38,541 bases of DNA from an uncultured Phocaeicola sp. (GTDB lineage: Bacteria; Bacteroidota; Bacteroidia; Bacteroidales; Bacteroidaceae). The stretch spans positions 1 to 38,541 of the forward strand of contig CALUGI010000030.1 of assembly GCA_944320135.1 (NCBI GenBank). Reading direction: 5' to 3'. Under the pieces are notes generated by a model. The model ran no database searches. It saw only the letters and a list, made by a program, of their open reading frames with translations, and had not been told where the DNA came from. The position numbers and the translations under genes are program-made. Positions 1 through 8,737 of the stretch are shown here, piece after piece; positions within the stretch are counted from its first letter, which is position 1; the number at the start of each line of letters is the position of its first letter.

Positions 1-76
1 AGTTCTCGGCCCAGATTTGTGCCATGCGCATGTATCTTTTGTCCAACGTTTCTTGTTTATGTTCTGTCTGTTCCAT
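1..76 (-). CDS. dCMP deaminase, N-terminal fragment (cut by window edge)
   Basis: The minus strand starts with ATG at 76 and stays open to the window edge, giving 25 residues. The end of this stretch, KRYMRMAQIWAEN, matches the N-terminus I know from Bacteroidales deoxycytidylate deaminases, which continue with the Cys/His zinc site beyond this window. The enzyme would convert dCMP to dUMP to feed thymidylate synthesis in the cytoplasm. It starts 5 bases after the stop of the upstream lipoprotein gene, so it is probably the last visible gene of the Crp-M3-lipoprotein operon. The call rests on a short N-terminal match only. The catalytic part is not visible. Confidence 0.7.
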   Translation of the reverse strand, partial: MEQTEHKQETLDKRYMRMAQIWAEN

Positions 77-81
77 AATAA

Positions 82-552
82 TTATATTCCTGTGGGGTAG
101 AATTGGATGTAATGGTTCTTTTCAGAATTGAAGAGCTTGATGAATTTGGAGTTTCCCCGATAAAATCGGGCATTCCTGATTTCATCGCAGAAAGTTTTGT
201 CCAAGCCGTTCGGATTTCCGTCGGTGTTGAGCGTAATGGAGATGGTTTGGCTTTTTCCGTCTGCGCTCCATTTTCCAGTGAATGAGAACGACTGTCCTTT
301 TCCTTCCAGTGTCTGGTCGTCATGAAACTGGATGATGTAGGCATCTTGATTCTCATTTATTCGGTTGATGTCGGCCTGCGACAAGGTGAGAGAGAACTTG
401 TTGTCGTTCTCCCAATCCGAAGTGTTGTATGAAGCGCTCCAATGCCATGTCTGTCCGCTGGCGAATATTTCAAAAACATCGTCTTCCTGATTGCATCCGC
501 TTAATAATATCGGCAACGCACATGCCCATAATATATGTTTCAGAGTTCTCAT
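82..552 (-). CDS. Small lipoprotein, DUF4847-like
   Basis: This 156-residue protein has a lipoprotein signal peptide with lipobox LLSGC (Cys20). Residues after the Cys are NQEDD, an acidic stretch of the kind that directs Bacteroidetes lipoproteins to the outer surface. The rest is a single small beta-rich domain with the pattern GKGQSFSFTGKWSADG, ending in YIQFYPTGI. It resembles the uncharacterised DUF4847 family of Bacteroides that sits next to dCMP deaminase genes; that assignment is from memory of the family and is tentative. It lies 16 bases after the M3 peptidase and 5 bases before dCMP deaminase, so all are probably one transcript. No function can be assigned. Confidence 0.75.
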   Translation of the reverse strand: MRTLKHILWACALPILLSGCNQEDDVFEIFASGQTWHWSASYNTSDWENDNKFSLTLSQADINRINENQDAYIIQFHDDQTLEGKGQSFSFTGKWSADGKSQTISITLNTDGNPNGLDKTFCDEIRNARFYRGNSKFIKLFNSEKNHYIQFYPTGI

Positions 553-568
553 TATATAAAGGTGTTGG

Positions 569-2623
569 TTATCGTTTGATTCCGTTTCTTCTCAGAAGCG
601 CGTCGATGGTCGGCTCTTGTCCCCTGAAGCGTTTGTAGAGCTTCATCGGGTGTTCGGTGCCTCCTCTTGAAAGGATGCAGTTGCGGAACGATGCCGCTGT
701 TTCCCGGTTGAAAATGCCCTTTTCTTTGAATACGGAGAAAGCGTCCGCGTCAAGTACTTCCGCCCATTTGTAGCTGTAGTATCCGGCAGCGTAACCTCCC
801 GACATGATGTGTCCGAACTGCACGCTCATACATGTCTCATCGGGTTGCGGAAGCATTTGGGCTTGCGTCCACGATGCTTTTTCGTATGCTTTCACGTCGC
901 CTTCAAAGGGCGTGCGGCGGGTGTACCATGCCATGTCGAGCAATCCGAAACTCACTTGGCGCAGACATGCGTATGCCGCGTTGAAGTTGGATGCGTTTAC
1001 GATTCGTCGGATCAGTTCTTCCGGTATGGGATCGCCGGTCTTGTAATGGCGGGCGAAAGTGCTCAGAAAGTCCTTTTCTATGGCGAAGTTCTCCATGATT
1101 TGGGAGGGGAGTTCCACAAAATCCCAATATACGTTGGTGCCGCTCATGCTCTTGAACCGCGTGTTGGCGAACATGCCGTGCAGCGCATGGCCGAATTCGT
1201 GCAGGAAGGTGGTCACTTCCGAGAAAGTCAGCAATGCCGGACGTTCGGCCGTCGGCTTCGTGAAGTTCATCGTGACCGACACATGCGGACGGCTGTTGCG
1301 TCCTTCCTTGTCAATCCATTGTTCCTTATAGCTTGTCATCCATGCTCCCGAACGTTTGCCTGCGCGGGGGTGGAAGTCGGTGTAGAGCACTGCCAGATAG
1401 CTGCCGTCTTCGTCGTACACTTCGTATGCCTGCACGTCGGGGTGATAGACGGGGATTTCCTTGTTTTCCTTGAACGTGATTCCGTAAAGGCGTTCGGCCA
1501 GCCCGAACACTCCCCCCTTCACCCGTTCCAATTCGAAGTAGGGGCGCAGTTCTTCTTCGTCAAGACTGTACTTTCTGTTTTTCAGTTTTTCGGAATAATA
1601 GGCGAAATCCCAAGGCATCAGCCGGAAGTCTTCGCCTTCAGTTTCCTGTGCCAGCCGTTCCACTTCGGCCGTTTCTTCTTTGGCGGCGGGAGTGTATGCT
1701 TCGAGCAGGTCGTTCAGCAGCTTGTACACGTGGGCGCTGTCTCCCGCCATCCGTTTTTGCAGCACGTAGGAGGCGAAATCGGGAAATCCGAGCAATTGCG
1801 CCAGTTCCATGCGGATGTTTACTATCTGCTTTACGATATCTAAGTTGTTGCATTCATTGTCGTGCGTGCATTGCGTGTTGTATGCCATGTAGAGCCTTTT
1901 GCGCAGTTCGCGCTTTGCGCAGTATTTCATGAAAGGCACGTATATGGGGGCTTGCAGCGTGATTGTCCAGCAACCCTCTTTGCCTTTCTCCTTGGCCGTA
2001 TGGCTTGCCGCTTCGACAACGCTGTCCGGAAGTCCTTCGAGGTCGCTTCTGTCAGTGAGGGTCAGTTCGAAGGCATTTGTCTCCTTCAAATGATTTTGTG
2101 AAAACCTGAGCGTGATTGAACTCAAATCCGCCGAGAGTTTGCGGTAAACGCCCTTGTCTTTTTCCGAAAGGTTCGCCCCGTTTCGGATGAAGCTGTCGTA
2201 GGTCTTCTGGAGCAGTTCGCTCTCTTCTGCCGAAAGGTTGAGGCGGTCTTTCTGTTCATATACCGCCTTGATGCGCGCGAACAGGCTGGCGTTCAGTCCG
2301 ATGTTGTTGCTGTGTTCCGTCAGTTCCGGCATCAGCCTTTCGGCGATACTGTCCAGTTCGTCGCACGTTTCTGCGCTTATCAGGTTGAAGAATACGGTAG
2401 TCACCCTGTCGAGCAGTTCGCCTGCCCGTTCCAGCGCTACGATAGTATTGTCGAAAGTCGGGGCCTCCGGATTGCCGATAATCCGTTCTATGTCCTCGTC
2501 CTCCTGCTTCATGCCTTCTCGTATGGCAGGTTCGTAGTCGGTCAGTTTGATTCGGTCGAACGGGGTCGTGCCGTGCGGAGTTCCGTATTCGTTCAGAAAA
2601 GGGTTCGATTCGAGTCCTGTCAT
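569..2623 (-). CDS. dcp: M3 family metallopeptidase (peptidyl-dipeptidase Dcp-like)
   Basis: The protein has 684 residues, the usual length for Dcp/oligopeptidase A. The zinc motif HEFGH is at residues 475-479 and the third ligand is probably Glu504 in FVELPSQIMENF, the M3 signature. The N-terminus (NPFL...TPFDRIKLTDYEPAIREGM) is the Dcp-type opening. There is no signal peptide, so it is probably cytoplasmic, degrading short peptides left by larger proteases. Its ATG overlaps the stop codon of the upstream Crp-type regulator by four bases (ATGA at 2620-2623), which implies translational coupling. Oligopeptidase A (PrlC) is the closest alternative; residue patterns favour Dcp but do not prove the dipeptidyl specificity. 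Confidence 0.92.
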   Translation of the reverse strand: MTGLESNPFLNEYGTPHGTTPFDRIKLTDYEPAIREGMKQEDEDIERIIGNPEAPTFDNTIVALERAGELLDRVTTVFFNLISAETCDELDSIAERLMPELTEHSNNIGLNASLFARIKAVYEQKDRLNLSAEESELLQKTYDSFIRNGANLSEKDKGVYRKLSADLSSITLRFSQNHLKETNAFELTLTDRSDLEGLPDSVVEAASHTAKEKGKEGCWTITLQAPIYVPFMKYCAKRELRKRLYMAYNTQCTHDNECNNLDIVKQIVNIRMELAQLLGFPDFASYVLQKRMAGDSAHVYKLLNDLLEAYTPAAKEETAEVERLAQETEGEDFRLMPWDFAYYSEKLKNRKYSLDEEELRPYFELERVKGGVFGLAERLYGITFKENKEIPVYHPDVQAYEVYDEDGSYLAVLYTDFHPRAGKRSGAWMTSYKEQWIDKEGRNSRPHVSVTMNFTKPTAERPALLTFSEVTTFLHEFGHALHGMFANTRFKSMSGTNVYWDFVELPSQIMENFAIEKDFLSTFARHYKTGDPIPEELIRRIVNASNFNAAYACLRQVSFGLLDMAWYTRRTPFEGDVKAYEKASWTQAQMLPQPDETCMSVQFGHIMSGGYAAGYYSYKWAEVLDADAFSVFKEKGIFNRETAASFRNCILSRGGTEHPMKLYKRFRGQEPTIDALLRRNGIKR

Positions 2624-3321
2624 TTTTCAGAGTCTTTTTTCTTGGTTTGGCAGAATTCAATCAATTTTCCAAGGTCGTTGATTGATATCTTTTTGCGGCT
2701 CAGTTTCAGGACGTCATGTGTCTGCATGTCGTTGAGAGCCATAGACACGTTGATTCTCGTGTCAGTAAGCAAGTCGGCAAAGTCTTCCATCTTTATGAGC
2801 AGCGTTTTCGGCCCGCAGAGGCTGTTGCAGCGCATTTGCAGGAAGTGCATGATTCTTTCATACGTGTTTCCGATGCGCATGTTCCATGTCTTTTGCCGGA
2901 GCATCTGCGCCCTTCCGCTCAGGATGTTGAGATAGTTCAGCATAAAGATGTCGTATCGGCTGAGGTTTTCCAGCAGGAAATTCTTGCCGATAGTCAGCAC
3001 GCCCGCTTCCGTTGCAGCCGAATAGGTTGCGTTGCAGAACGGCTTCATGCCGAACAGCGAATACGGCTCGATGATTTGCGGAGCTTTGAGCGTTTCCTGC
3101 AGCGTGTATTTCTGCTCGGAGTTGTATGCTTCAGACAGCACTTCGCCGTCAAGGATAAAAATCAGCTTGTCGCACGCTTCTCCTTCCTTAATCAGTACGG
3201 TGCCCGGAGACAGTTTGTGGAAATGAAATTTCACTTTTTCGATGATTTGGGTGAATTCATTTTTCCCCAGCCCTTGGAACAAAGGAAGCTGAAGCAGCTT
3301 GTCGTACATTGTAAATTCCAT
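2620..3321 (-). CDS. Crp/Fnr family transcriptional regulator
   Basis: The 233-residue protein has an N-terminal cyclic-nucleotide-binding-like beta-roll (about residues 10-125, with GTVLIKEGEACDKLIFILDGEV) and a C-terminal winged helix (about 150-225) containing MEDFADLLTDTRINVSMALNDMQ, the usual Crp-type recognition region. The roll lacks a clear cAMP phosphate cassette and there is no Cys cluster as in Fnr, so the effector is unknown. It is the first gene of the minus-strand operon and overlaps the M3 peptidase gene by four bases. A TAnnTTTG promoter word lies at 3358-3365. The start could also be Met5 (MYDKLL), which better fits family N-termini; the difference is small. Confidence 0.88.
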   Translation of the reverse strand: MEFTMYDKLLQLPLFQGLGKNEFTQIIEKVKFHFHKLSPGTVLIKEGEACDKLIFILDGEVLSEAYNSEQKYTLQETLKAPQIIEPYSLFGMKPFCNATYSAATEAGVLTIGKNFLLENLSRYDIFMLNYLNILSGRAQMLRQKTWNMRIGNTYERIMHFLQMRCNSLCGPKTLLIKMEDFADLLTDTRINVSMALNDMQTHDVLKLSRKKISINDLGKLIEFCQTKKKDSEK

Positions 3322-3357
3322 TCTCGTTAACTTCGATTAAGTTATTGATTTAACACA

Positions 3358-3365
3358 CAAAGGTA
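3358..3365 (-). promoter_or_regulatory. -7 promoter element for the Crp-M3 operon
   Basis: Read on the minus strand this is TACCTTTG, a full match to the Bacteroidetes -7 consensus TAnnTTTG, 36 bases before the regulator's start codon. No clear TTTG -33 element is present at the expected distance. The same intergenic stretch (3322-3608) carries the tex promoter on the other strand. Confidence 0.55.
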
Positions 3366-3494
3366 GTTATAAATTCTGTATGAATGTGCTTGCGGCGTTT
3401 CCTTTTATTTTTTTTATCGTTTCTTACAGTCTGATAATGTTTGGCCTTCGTTTTGGGAGAAGCTGCACATTCTGTTGCGCCCTGGAGCGGGACG

Positions 3495-3524
3495 TTTGGC
3501 GAATGGGGAAATTTCGTATATTTG
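3495..3524 (+). promoter_or_regulatory. Promoter for tex
   Basis: TTTG at 3495-3498 is followed after 18 bases by TATATTTG at 3517-3524, matching the Bacteroidetes TTTG/TAnnTTTG arrangement. Transcription should start near 3531, giving a leader of about 80 bases before tex. Confidence 0.65.
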
Positions 3525-3608
3525 CCGCGACTTTTTAAAAAAAGTCCGTCGGATTGTAATGAAAGACGGCGCGCAAATATGGATGGAAATCGAAGAATAA
3601 CGTAAAAC

Positions 3609-5753
3609 ATGCACATGGAAAAATTTACTCAAATGATATCGGCGGCTCTCAAGCTGCCTGAACACCGTGTCAACAATACGTTGAAGTTGTTGCAGGGGGG
3701 CGCCACTATACCTTTTATCAGCCGCTACCGGAAGGAGGCGACGGGCGGACTGGATGAGGTGCAGATTGGAGAGATACAGGCCGCTTACGGGAAGTTTGCA
3801 GAACTTGCCAAACGGAAAGAAACCGTTTTGTCTGCCATTGAAGGGCAAGGAAAGCTGACCGACGAACTTCGTTCGCGCATTTCAAACTGCTGGAACGCTG
3901 CGGAACTGGAGGACATTTACCTTCCTTTCAAGCCGAAAAGGAAGACCCGCGCGGAGATTGCCCGCCAGAAGGGGCTGGAGCCTCTTGCAGCGCTGATTTT
4001 GCTGCAGCGCGAAAACCGTCTGATGGAGAAGGCGCGCAATTTCGTGAAAGGGGATGTGGCGGATGAAGAAGATGCGTTGAAAGGCGCGCGCGACATTCTT
4101 GCAGAGCATTTCAGCGAAGACGAACGGGCGCGCAGCATGGTAAGAAGCGCATTTTCCCGCGAGGCGGTAATCGTCGCGAAGGCAGTCAAAGGCAAGGAAA
4201 CGGATGAGGCCGCCGCCAAATACCGGGATTATTTTGACTTTTGCGAACCGCTGAAGAAATGCACCTCCCATCGTTTGCTGGCTGTTCGGCGGGGCGAAGC
4301 GGAAGGGGTGTTGAGGGTATCCGTTTCGCCGGACGACGAACGTTGCGTTGAAAAACTGCAGCGGATGTTTGTGCATGGCTGCAATGAGTGTGCGGCTCAG
4401 GTGGCGGAGGCGGCTGCTGACGCTTACAAGCGTTTGATAAAGCCGGGGATTGAAACGGAGTTTGCGGCGCAGAGCAAGGAAAAGGCCGACGAAGAAGCCA
4501 TTCGGGTGTTTGCGGGAAATCTCAGGCAGCTGCTATTGGCTCCCCCATTGGGGCAGAAGCGTGTGATGGGCATCGATCCGGGATACCGCACGGGCTGCAA
4601 GGTGGTCTGCTTGGATGCGCAGGGAGCGTTGCTTCATAACGAAGCGATTTATCCTCATCCGCCGAAATCGGAATATCAGCAGGCGGCGCGGAAACTTGTG
4701 AAGTTGGTGGAGCAATATAAAATTGAGGCGATAGCTGTCGGAAACGGTACGGCGAGCCGTGAAACGGAGCAGTTCGTCGCCAATTTGCGTTTCGACCGTG
4801 AAGTGCAGGTCTTCGTCGTGAGCGAAGACGGCGCGTCCGTTTATTCCGCTTCAAAGCTGGCTCGTGAAGAATTTCCCGACTATGATGTGACCGTTCGGGG
4901 CGCCGTATCTATCGCCCGGCGGCTGATGGACCCGCTGGCGGAGTTAGTGAAAATTGATGCGAAGTCGATAGGGGTAGGGCAGTATCAGCACGATGTGGAT
5001 CAGGCCAAGCTGAAGGCTTCGCTCGACCAGACCGTGGAGAGCTGCGTCAATCTGGTTGGGGTGAACGTCAATACGGCCAGCAAGCATCTGCTGACATACG
5101 TGTCCGGGCTGGGGCCTGCCTTGGCGCAAAATATCGTCGACTACCGAACGGCGAACGGGCCGTTCCGTTCGCGGAAAGAGCTGTTGGGCGTTCCTCGGAT
5201 GGGCGCGAAGGCTTTCGAGCAATGCGCCGGTTTCCTTCGCATCCCTCATGCGGAGAATCCGCTCGACAATTCGGCCGTACACCCCGAAAGTTATCCGATA
5301 GTGGAGCGAATGGCGGAAGATATGGGCTGTTCGGTGGCTGATTTGATTAAAGACAAGGAATTGCGTGCCCGCATCAAGGTGGAAAACTACGTTGCCGGTG
5401 AAGTGGGTCTTCCTACGTTGAACGACATTATGCAGGAATTGGACAAACCCGGACGCGACCCCCGGCAGAAGATTCAAGCCTTTGCGTTCGACAAGAATAT
5501 CCGTTCCATCGGCGATTTGCAGGAAGGGATGGAGCTGCCGGGCATCGTGACCAACATCACCAATTTCGGATGTTTCGTCGATATAGGAATCAAGGAAAAC
5601 GGACTGGTGCATATTTCTCAGCTTGCCGACCGTTTTGTCAGCGATCCTTCTTCGGTGGTCGGCATCCATCAGCATGTGCGCGTGAAGGTGCTGGGCGTCG
5701 ATAGGGAACGGAAGCGCATACAATTGACGATGAAAGGATTGAGTAAAGAATAA
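3609..5753 (+). CDS. tex: Tex family RNA-binding transcription accessory protein
   Basis: The 714-residue length is typical for Tex. In order it shows the helical Tex N-terminal region (SRYRKEATGGLDEVQI near residue 40), a YqgF/RNase-H-like domain starting near residue 320 (VMGIDPGYRTGCK), helix-hairpin-helix motifs around 488-545 (LLTYVSGLGPALAQNIV) and a C-terminal S1 domain at about 638-708 (GIVTNITNFGCFVDIGIKENGLVHISQL). Tex binds RNA and acts in transcription and stress tolerance; its precise role in Bacteroidetes is not settled. The start may be ATG at 3615 (MEKF) rather than 3609 (MHMEKF). It has its own promoter and is followed by a GC-rich hairpin at 5793-5820. Confidence 0.95.
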   Translation: MHMEKFTQMISAALKLPEHRVNNTLKLLQGGATIPFISRYRKEATGGLDEVQIGEIQAAYGKFAELAKRKETVLSAIEGQGKLTDELRSRISNCWNAAELEDIYLPFKPKRKTRAEIARQKGLEPLAALILLQRENRLMEKARNFVKGDVADEEDALKGARDILAEHFSEDERARSMVRSAFSREAVIVAKAVKGKETDEAAAKYRDYFDFCEPLKKCTSHRLLAVRRGEAEGVLRVSVSPDDERCVEKLQRMFVHGCNECAAQVAEAAADAYKRLIKPGIETEFAAQSKEKADEEAIRVFAGNLRQLLLAPPLGQKRVMGIDPGYRTGCKVVCLDAQGALLHNEAIYPHPPKSEYQQAARKLVKLVEQYKIEAIAVGNGTASRETEQFVANLRFDREVQVFVVSEDGASVYSASKLAREEFPDYDVTVRGAVSIARRLMDPLAELVKIDAKSIGVGQYQHDVDQAKLKASLDQTVESCVNLVGVNVNTASKHLLTYVSGLGPALAQNIVDYRTANGPFRSRKELLGVPRMGAKAFEQCAGFLRIPHAENPLDNSAVHPESYPIVERMAEDMGCSVADLIKDKELRARIKVENYVAGEVGLPTLNDIMQELDKPGRDPRQKIQAFAFDKNIRSIGDLQEGMELPGIVTNITNFGCFVDIGIKENGLVHISQLADRFVSDPSSVVGIHQHVRVKVLGVDRERKRIQLTMKGLSKE

Positions 5754-5792
5754 ACATACGCATCTTCTTTTTGCGGAACCGGTGGGGAAAAA

Positions 5793-5820
5793 GGCGGCCG
5801 CTTTATTGTGGAAGGCCGCC
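5793..5820 (+). terminator. Hairpin after tex
   Basis: GGCGGCC at 5793-5799 pairs perfectly with GGCCGCC at 5814-5820 around a 14-base loop. Only a short T stretch follows, so it could slow or end tex transcription or leave part of it to read into nudC. Confidence 0.45.
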
Positions 5821-5882
5821 GCTTTCGCATCCGAAACAGGGCGTTTTTTGCAAGAAGAAGGGCGGTCATTTTTATAAGCGAA

Positions 5883-6677
5883 ATGAAAACGGAAAAGAAA
5901 GACGTTTGCGGCTGGTTTGTGTTTTGCGACAATCGGTTGCTCATCAAAAAGGAATCTGACGGTTATCATATCCCTTATGCGGCGCAACCTCCGGTTGAGG
6001 TTCCGGAAAATCATACGGTTCATACCGTCGGAACGGTCGGGGGAATGACGGCGAAAGCCTTTGCCGTCAGCGTGCCCGTGGAAGGCGACGAAAAAAGCCC
6101 GCAGATGATGGAAGACCTGCGGGCTTCGTTCAATGTGTTGCCTTTAGAAGAATACAAGATGGCGGGGAAGGCTTCGCAGATACTGACGTGGGACAAAAAC
6201 AGCCGGTATTGCCCTGCGTGCGGAGTTCCTACCGTGCAAGTCGGCCCCATCGCGAAGAAGTGCCCCCAATGTCATCAGGAAATTTATCCGCGCATATCTC
6301 CGGCCATTATCGTGCTCGTCAAGAAAGAAGACAGCATACTGCTTGTCCATGCCCGCAATTTCCGGGGTACGTTCAAAGGGCTGGTGGCCGGATTCCTCGA
6401 ACCCGGCGAGACGCTGGAAGAGTGCGTGCGCCGGGAAGTGATGGAGGAAACCCGTTTGCGGATAAAGAACCTGAAGTATTTCGACAGCCAGCCCTGGCCT
6501 TATCCGAGCGGCATCATGATAGGTTATGTGGCCGAATACGAGAGCGGCACAGTCAAGCTGCAGGACGAGGAGCTGAACGCCGGAGCGTTTTACGACCGCG
6601 AACATTTGCCTGAACTTCCGCAGAAGCTCAGCATTGCTCGCCGGATGATTGACGCATGGCTGGAGGGGCGGGTCTGA
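5883..6677 (+). CDS. nudC: NudC-type NAD(H) pyrophosphatase (Nudix hydrolase)
   Basis: With the start at 5883 (MKTEKKDVCG) the protein has 264 residues, close to E. coli NudC. A four-Cys zinc site is formed by Cys110, Cys113, Cys127 and Cys130. The Nudix box begins at Gly170 (GFLEPGETLEECVRREVMEE), with the metal-binding Glu residues at 185, 188 and 189. The NudC-specific SQPWPYP motif is at 202-208. These features together define the NADH pyrophosphatase/RNA-deNADding branch, which cuts NAD(H), and NAD caps of RNA, to the nicotinamide mononucleotide side. An upstream in-frame ATG at 5808 would add 25 basic residues and is unlikely. It follows tex by 129 bases with no promoter word of its own visible and converges on cbpM. 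Confidence 0.92.
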   Translation: MKTEKKDVCGWFVFCDNRLLIKKESDGYHIPYAAQPPVEVPENHTVHTVGTVGGMTAKAFAVSVPVEGDEKSPQMMEDLRASFNVLPLEEYKMAGKASQILTWDKNSRYCPACGVPTVQVGPIAKKCPQCHQEIYPRISPAIIVLVKKEDSILLVHARNFRGTFKGLVAGFLEPGETLEECVRREVMEETRLRIKNLKYFDSQPWPYPSGIMIGYVAEYESGTVKLQDEELNAGAFYDREHLPELPQKLSIARRMIDAWLEGRV

Positions 6678-6705
6678 TCGGGAGGCTTCTTCTATTGTTC
6701 CCGAT
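6677..6705. terminator. Compact bidirectional hairpin between nudC and cbpM
   Basis: ATCGGGA (6677-6683) pairs with TCCCGAT (6699-6705). The convergent genes end at 6677 and 6692, so the cbpM stop codon lies in the loop and the nudC stop at the first arm. T-rich bases flank it weakly. It is the only candidate stop signal in the 14-base gap. Confidence 0.4.
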
Positions 6706-6985
6706 AGAACCGGATTTCGTTTTCCAGTCTTCGGATTTCGTTTTGCATGTCTTCAATGCGGTTCAGCAGGTGGCGGATAGCGTCGATGCCCGCAACGTTG
6801 ATTGAAAGGTCATAGTATAGATGGGCATAGCGCTCCACCTCCGCCAGCTGGTCGGCGGGGAAGCATCTGACGTTGTCTCTCACTTCCACGTCAATCAGGC
6901 CGTCCTCTCCCAGCATCATTACGAAATCAGGTTCGATGTGGCAGTGGGAACAATAATCGCTTATTATAATCAAATCGTTTTGCAT
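6692..6985 (-). CDS. cbpM: CbpM-like chaperone modulator
   Basis: The 97-residue protein shows the CbpM pattern: an N-terminal MerR-like helical core (ISDYCSHCHIEPDFVMMLGEDGLIDV) followed by YDLSINVAGIDAIRHLLNRIEDMQNEIRRLE and a C-terminal coiled coil. In E. coli CbpM binds the J-domain of CbpA and restrains it. The gene begins 17 bases after cbpA on the same strand, the standard arrangement, so the pair is surely one operon and the partner is the neighbouring J-protein. It is cytoplasmic and probably has no direct DNA role despite the MerR-like fold. Confidence 0.88.
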   Translation of the reverse strand: MQNDLIIISDYCSHCHIEPDFVMMLGEDGLIDVEVRDNVRCFPADQLAEVERYAHLYYDLSINVAGIDAIRHLLNRIEDMQNEIRRLENEIRFYREQ

Positions 6986-7002
6986 ACTCTTTCATTTTTA
7001 AG

Positions 7003-7926
7003 TTATCCTTGCTGCAATTGCCGGAAAAGCTCTTTTTGCTTATCTGTCAGGTTGGTCGGTATAGAAACGTGGTAGGTTACTATCAGGTCGCCGAAGCTGT
7101 TTTCTTGCTTGTAGACGGGAAATCCTTTGCCTTTCAAGCGGACCTTTGCATCGTTTTGCGTGCCAGGACGCACTTTCAGCTTCACTTGTCCGTCGAGTGT
7201 GCGGATTGTCACTTCGCCTCCCAATACGGCTGTGTACAAATCGATGTGGACGTTTGTGTACAAGTCGTTGTCTTTTCGTTTGAATTCCGGATCGTCTGCT
7301 ATGGAGAAGGTGATATACAGATCGCCGTCCGGGCCTCCGTTCATTCCTTTTCCGCCGTGACCTTTCAGCTTGACGGTCTGCCTGTCGGCTACGCCTGCCG
7401 GAACGGTGATGCGCAGAGTCTCCCCGTTGACGGTGAACGTTTGCTTGTGCGTTGTTGCCGCTTCGCGAAGCGTGAGCGGGAGCTCCGCCTGTATGTCCTG
7501 TCCCCTGAATCCGGCACGCGCCTTTCCGCTCCCTCTTGTCCTTCCCTGTCCGAAAAGTTCTTCGAAGAAGTCGGAAAAGCCGCTCTCGCCTCCGAATCCG
7601 CTTGTAAAATGCCTGCCGTCGGCAGAGTACCAATATTCGGAGTGTCCTCCACCGCCGCCTTGTGCTTCGTATGCCTTCCGTTGCGCTTCAAATTCGTCCG
7701 CATGTTTCCATTGCTCGCCGTATTCGTCATATTTCTTGCGCTTTTCAGGGTCGCTCAACACCTCGTTGGCCTCGTTGATTTGCTGGAATTTCTCTTTGGC
7801 CGTCGGGTCGTTTGGGTTCAAGTCCGGATGGTATTTCCGGGCCAGCTGCCGAAACGCTTTCTTGATGTCGTCTTGATTCGCGTTCTTGTCAACCCCCAAT
7901 GTTTTGTAATAGTCTATGTAAGCCAT
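7003..7926 (-). CDS. cbpA: CbpA-type DnaJ co-chaperone (no zinc domain)
   Basis: This 307-residue protein starts with a J-domain (residues 1-70) holding the HPD motif at 33-35, which stimulates DnaK ATPase. A Gly/Phe-rich linker follows ([20 protein letters not shown], then [20 protein letters not shown]), then two beta-domains of the DnaJ C-terminal type (about 135-300) that bind clients. The Cys-rich zinc domain of DnaJ is absent, which makes it the CbpA class rather than DnaJ. It is followed 17 bases later by cbpM. A weak promoter-like word AAAGTTTG lies on the minus strand at 7957-7964, one base from the TAnnTTTG consensus. Confidence 0.93.
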   Translation of the reverse strand: MAYIDYYKTLGVDKNANQDDIKKAFRQLARKYHPDLNPNDPTAKEKFQQINEANEVLSDPEKRKKYDEYGEQWKHADEFEAQRKAYEAQGGGGGHSEYWYSADGRHFTSGFGGESGFSDFFEELFGQGRTRGSGKARAGFRGQDIQAELPLTLREAATTHKQTFTVNGETLRITVPAGVADRQTVKLKGHGGKGMNGGPDGDLYITFSIADDPEFKRKDNDLYTNVHIDLYTAVLGGEVTIRTLDGQVKLKVRPGTQNDAKVRLKGKGFPVYKQENSFGDLIVTYHVSIPTNLTDKQKELFRQLQQG

Positions 7927-8050
7927 ATCGTTTGTTGTTTTTATATTAAGCTACAGCAAACTTTATGCCGATTAGGGAAAACAAGCACTTTTTGTCATTT
8001 GTTTTTGTCGGTTTGCCGTTCATGTTTTTTTATGACGCGACAAAGTTTTA

Positions 8051-8058
8051 TATCTTTG
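8051..8058 (+). promoter_or_regulatory. -7 promoter element for mscL
   Basis: TATCTTTG matches TAnnTTTG fully; the -33 position holds only a T run. Predicted transcription start is near 8065, about 60 bases before the mscL ATG. Confidence 0.55.
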
Positions 8059-8126
8059 TGCCGATTCTGACATCTTGTCTGATTGTGTGAAATTATGAGG
8101 CTTATTCATCAACTAAAAATAGTGTT

Positions 8127-8561
8127 ATGGGAAAAATTTTGCAAGAGTTCAAGAAGTTCGCCATGCGGGGCAATGTAATTGACATGGCGGTGGGTGTGAT
8201 AATCGGCGGCGCTTTCGGGAAAATCGTATCGTCGTTAGTGGCGGACGTGATAATGCCGTTGGTCGGTTTGTTGGTGGGGGGAATCAACTTCAGCCAGCTC
8301 AAGTGGGTTATCAGACCCGCAGTGACGGACGGCGACAAGGTGGTTTCTCCTGAGGCTTCGCTGAATTACGGCAATTTTATCCAAGTCACTTTCGACTTCC
8401 TGATTATCGCCGCGTCTGTTTTCCTGATGGTGAAGGCTATCAACACGTTGAGCAGAAAGAAGAAGGAAGAAGCGGCTAAAGCCGTTCCGCCTGCTCCTTC
8501 GGCTGAAGAAAAGCTGCTTGCGGAGATTCGCGATTTGCTGAAAGAAAAGAAAGTCGGCTGA
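8127..8561 (+). CDS. mscL: Large-conductance mechanosensitive channel MscL
   Basis: The 144-residue protein starts [34 protein letters not shown], which contains the amphipathic N-terminal helix and the small-residue-rich TM1 pore helix (about 18-45) of MscL. A periplasmic loop follows (about 50-78), then TM2 ([18 protein letters not shown], about 90-107) and a charged C-terminal helical bundle ([17 protein letters not shown]). It is a homopentamer in the inner membrane that opens under high tension to release solutes on osmotic downshock. It is probably monocistronic, with its own promoter and a strong hairpin after it. Confidence 0.96.
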   Translation: MGKILQEFKKFAMRGNVIDMAVGVIIGGAFGKIVSSLVADVIMPLVGLLVGGINFSQLKWVIRPAVTDGDKVVSPEASLNYGNFIQVTFDFLIIAASVFLMVKAINTLSRKKKEEAAKAVPPAPSAEEKLLAEIRDLLKEKKVG

Positions 8562-8588
8562 TTTGAGGATGCAGTTGCATTTTGCAAA

Positions 8589-8627
8589 CGAACGCCTCCG
8601 TCCGTCAGAAACGGGCGGCGGCGTTCG
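8589..8627 (+). terminator. Hairpin terminator after mscL
   Basis: The 17-base arm at 8589-8605 (CGAACGCCTCCGTCCGT) pairs with 8611-8627, with one G-U pair and one mismatch and a 5-base loop. No good T run follows, so termination efficiency is uncertain. Confidence 0.55.
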
Positions 8628-8706
8628 CTTGCGAAGTCGGGCGTGTCCGGGGCGTTTTGCGGGCGGCATTTTCTGGCAAGTTCTGCAAATAAATTCCGTC
8701 AAACGC

Positions 8707-8737
8707 TTTGCCAAGTCAAATAAAGCCGCTATCTTTG
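8707..8737 (+). promoter_or_regulatory. Promoter for rplU-rpmA
   Basis: TTTG at 8707-8710 and TATCTTTG at 8730-8737 are separated by 19 bases, the best match to the Bacteroidetes promoter consensus in the window. It implies a leader of about 80 bases before rplU. Confidence 0.75.

Noticed and set aside
809-1843. A 344-codon plus-strand frame inside the M3 peptidase gene
   Set aside because: Antisense shadow of the peptidase, which has the intact zinc motif on the other strand.
4944-6023. A 359-codon minus-strand frame opposite tex and nudC
   Set aside because: Spans two real genes and a terminator hairpin; composition is shadow-like.
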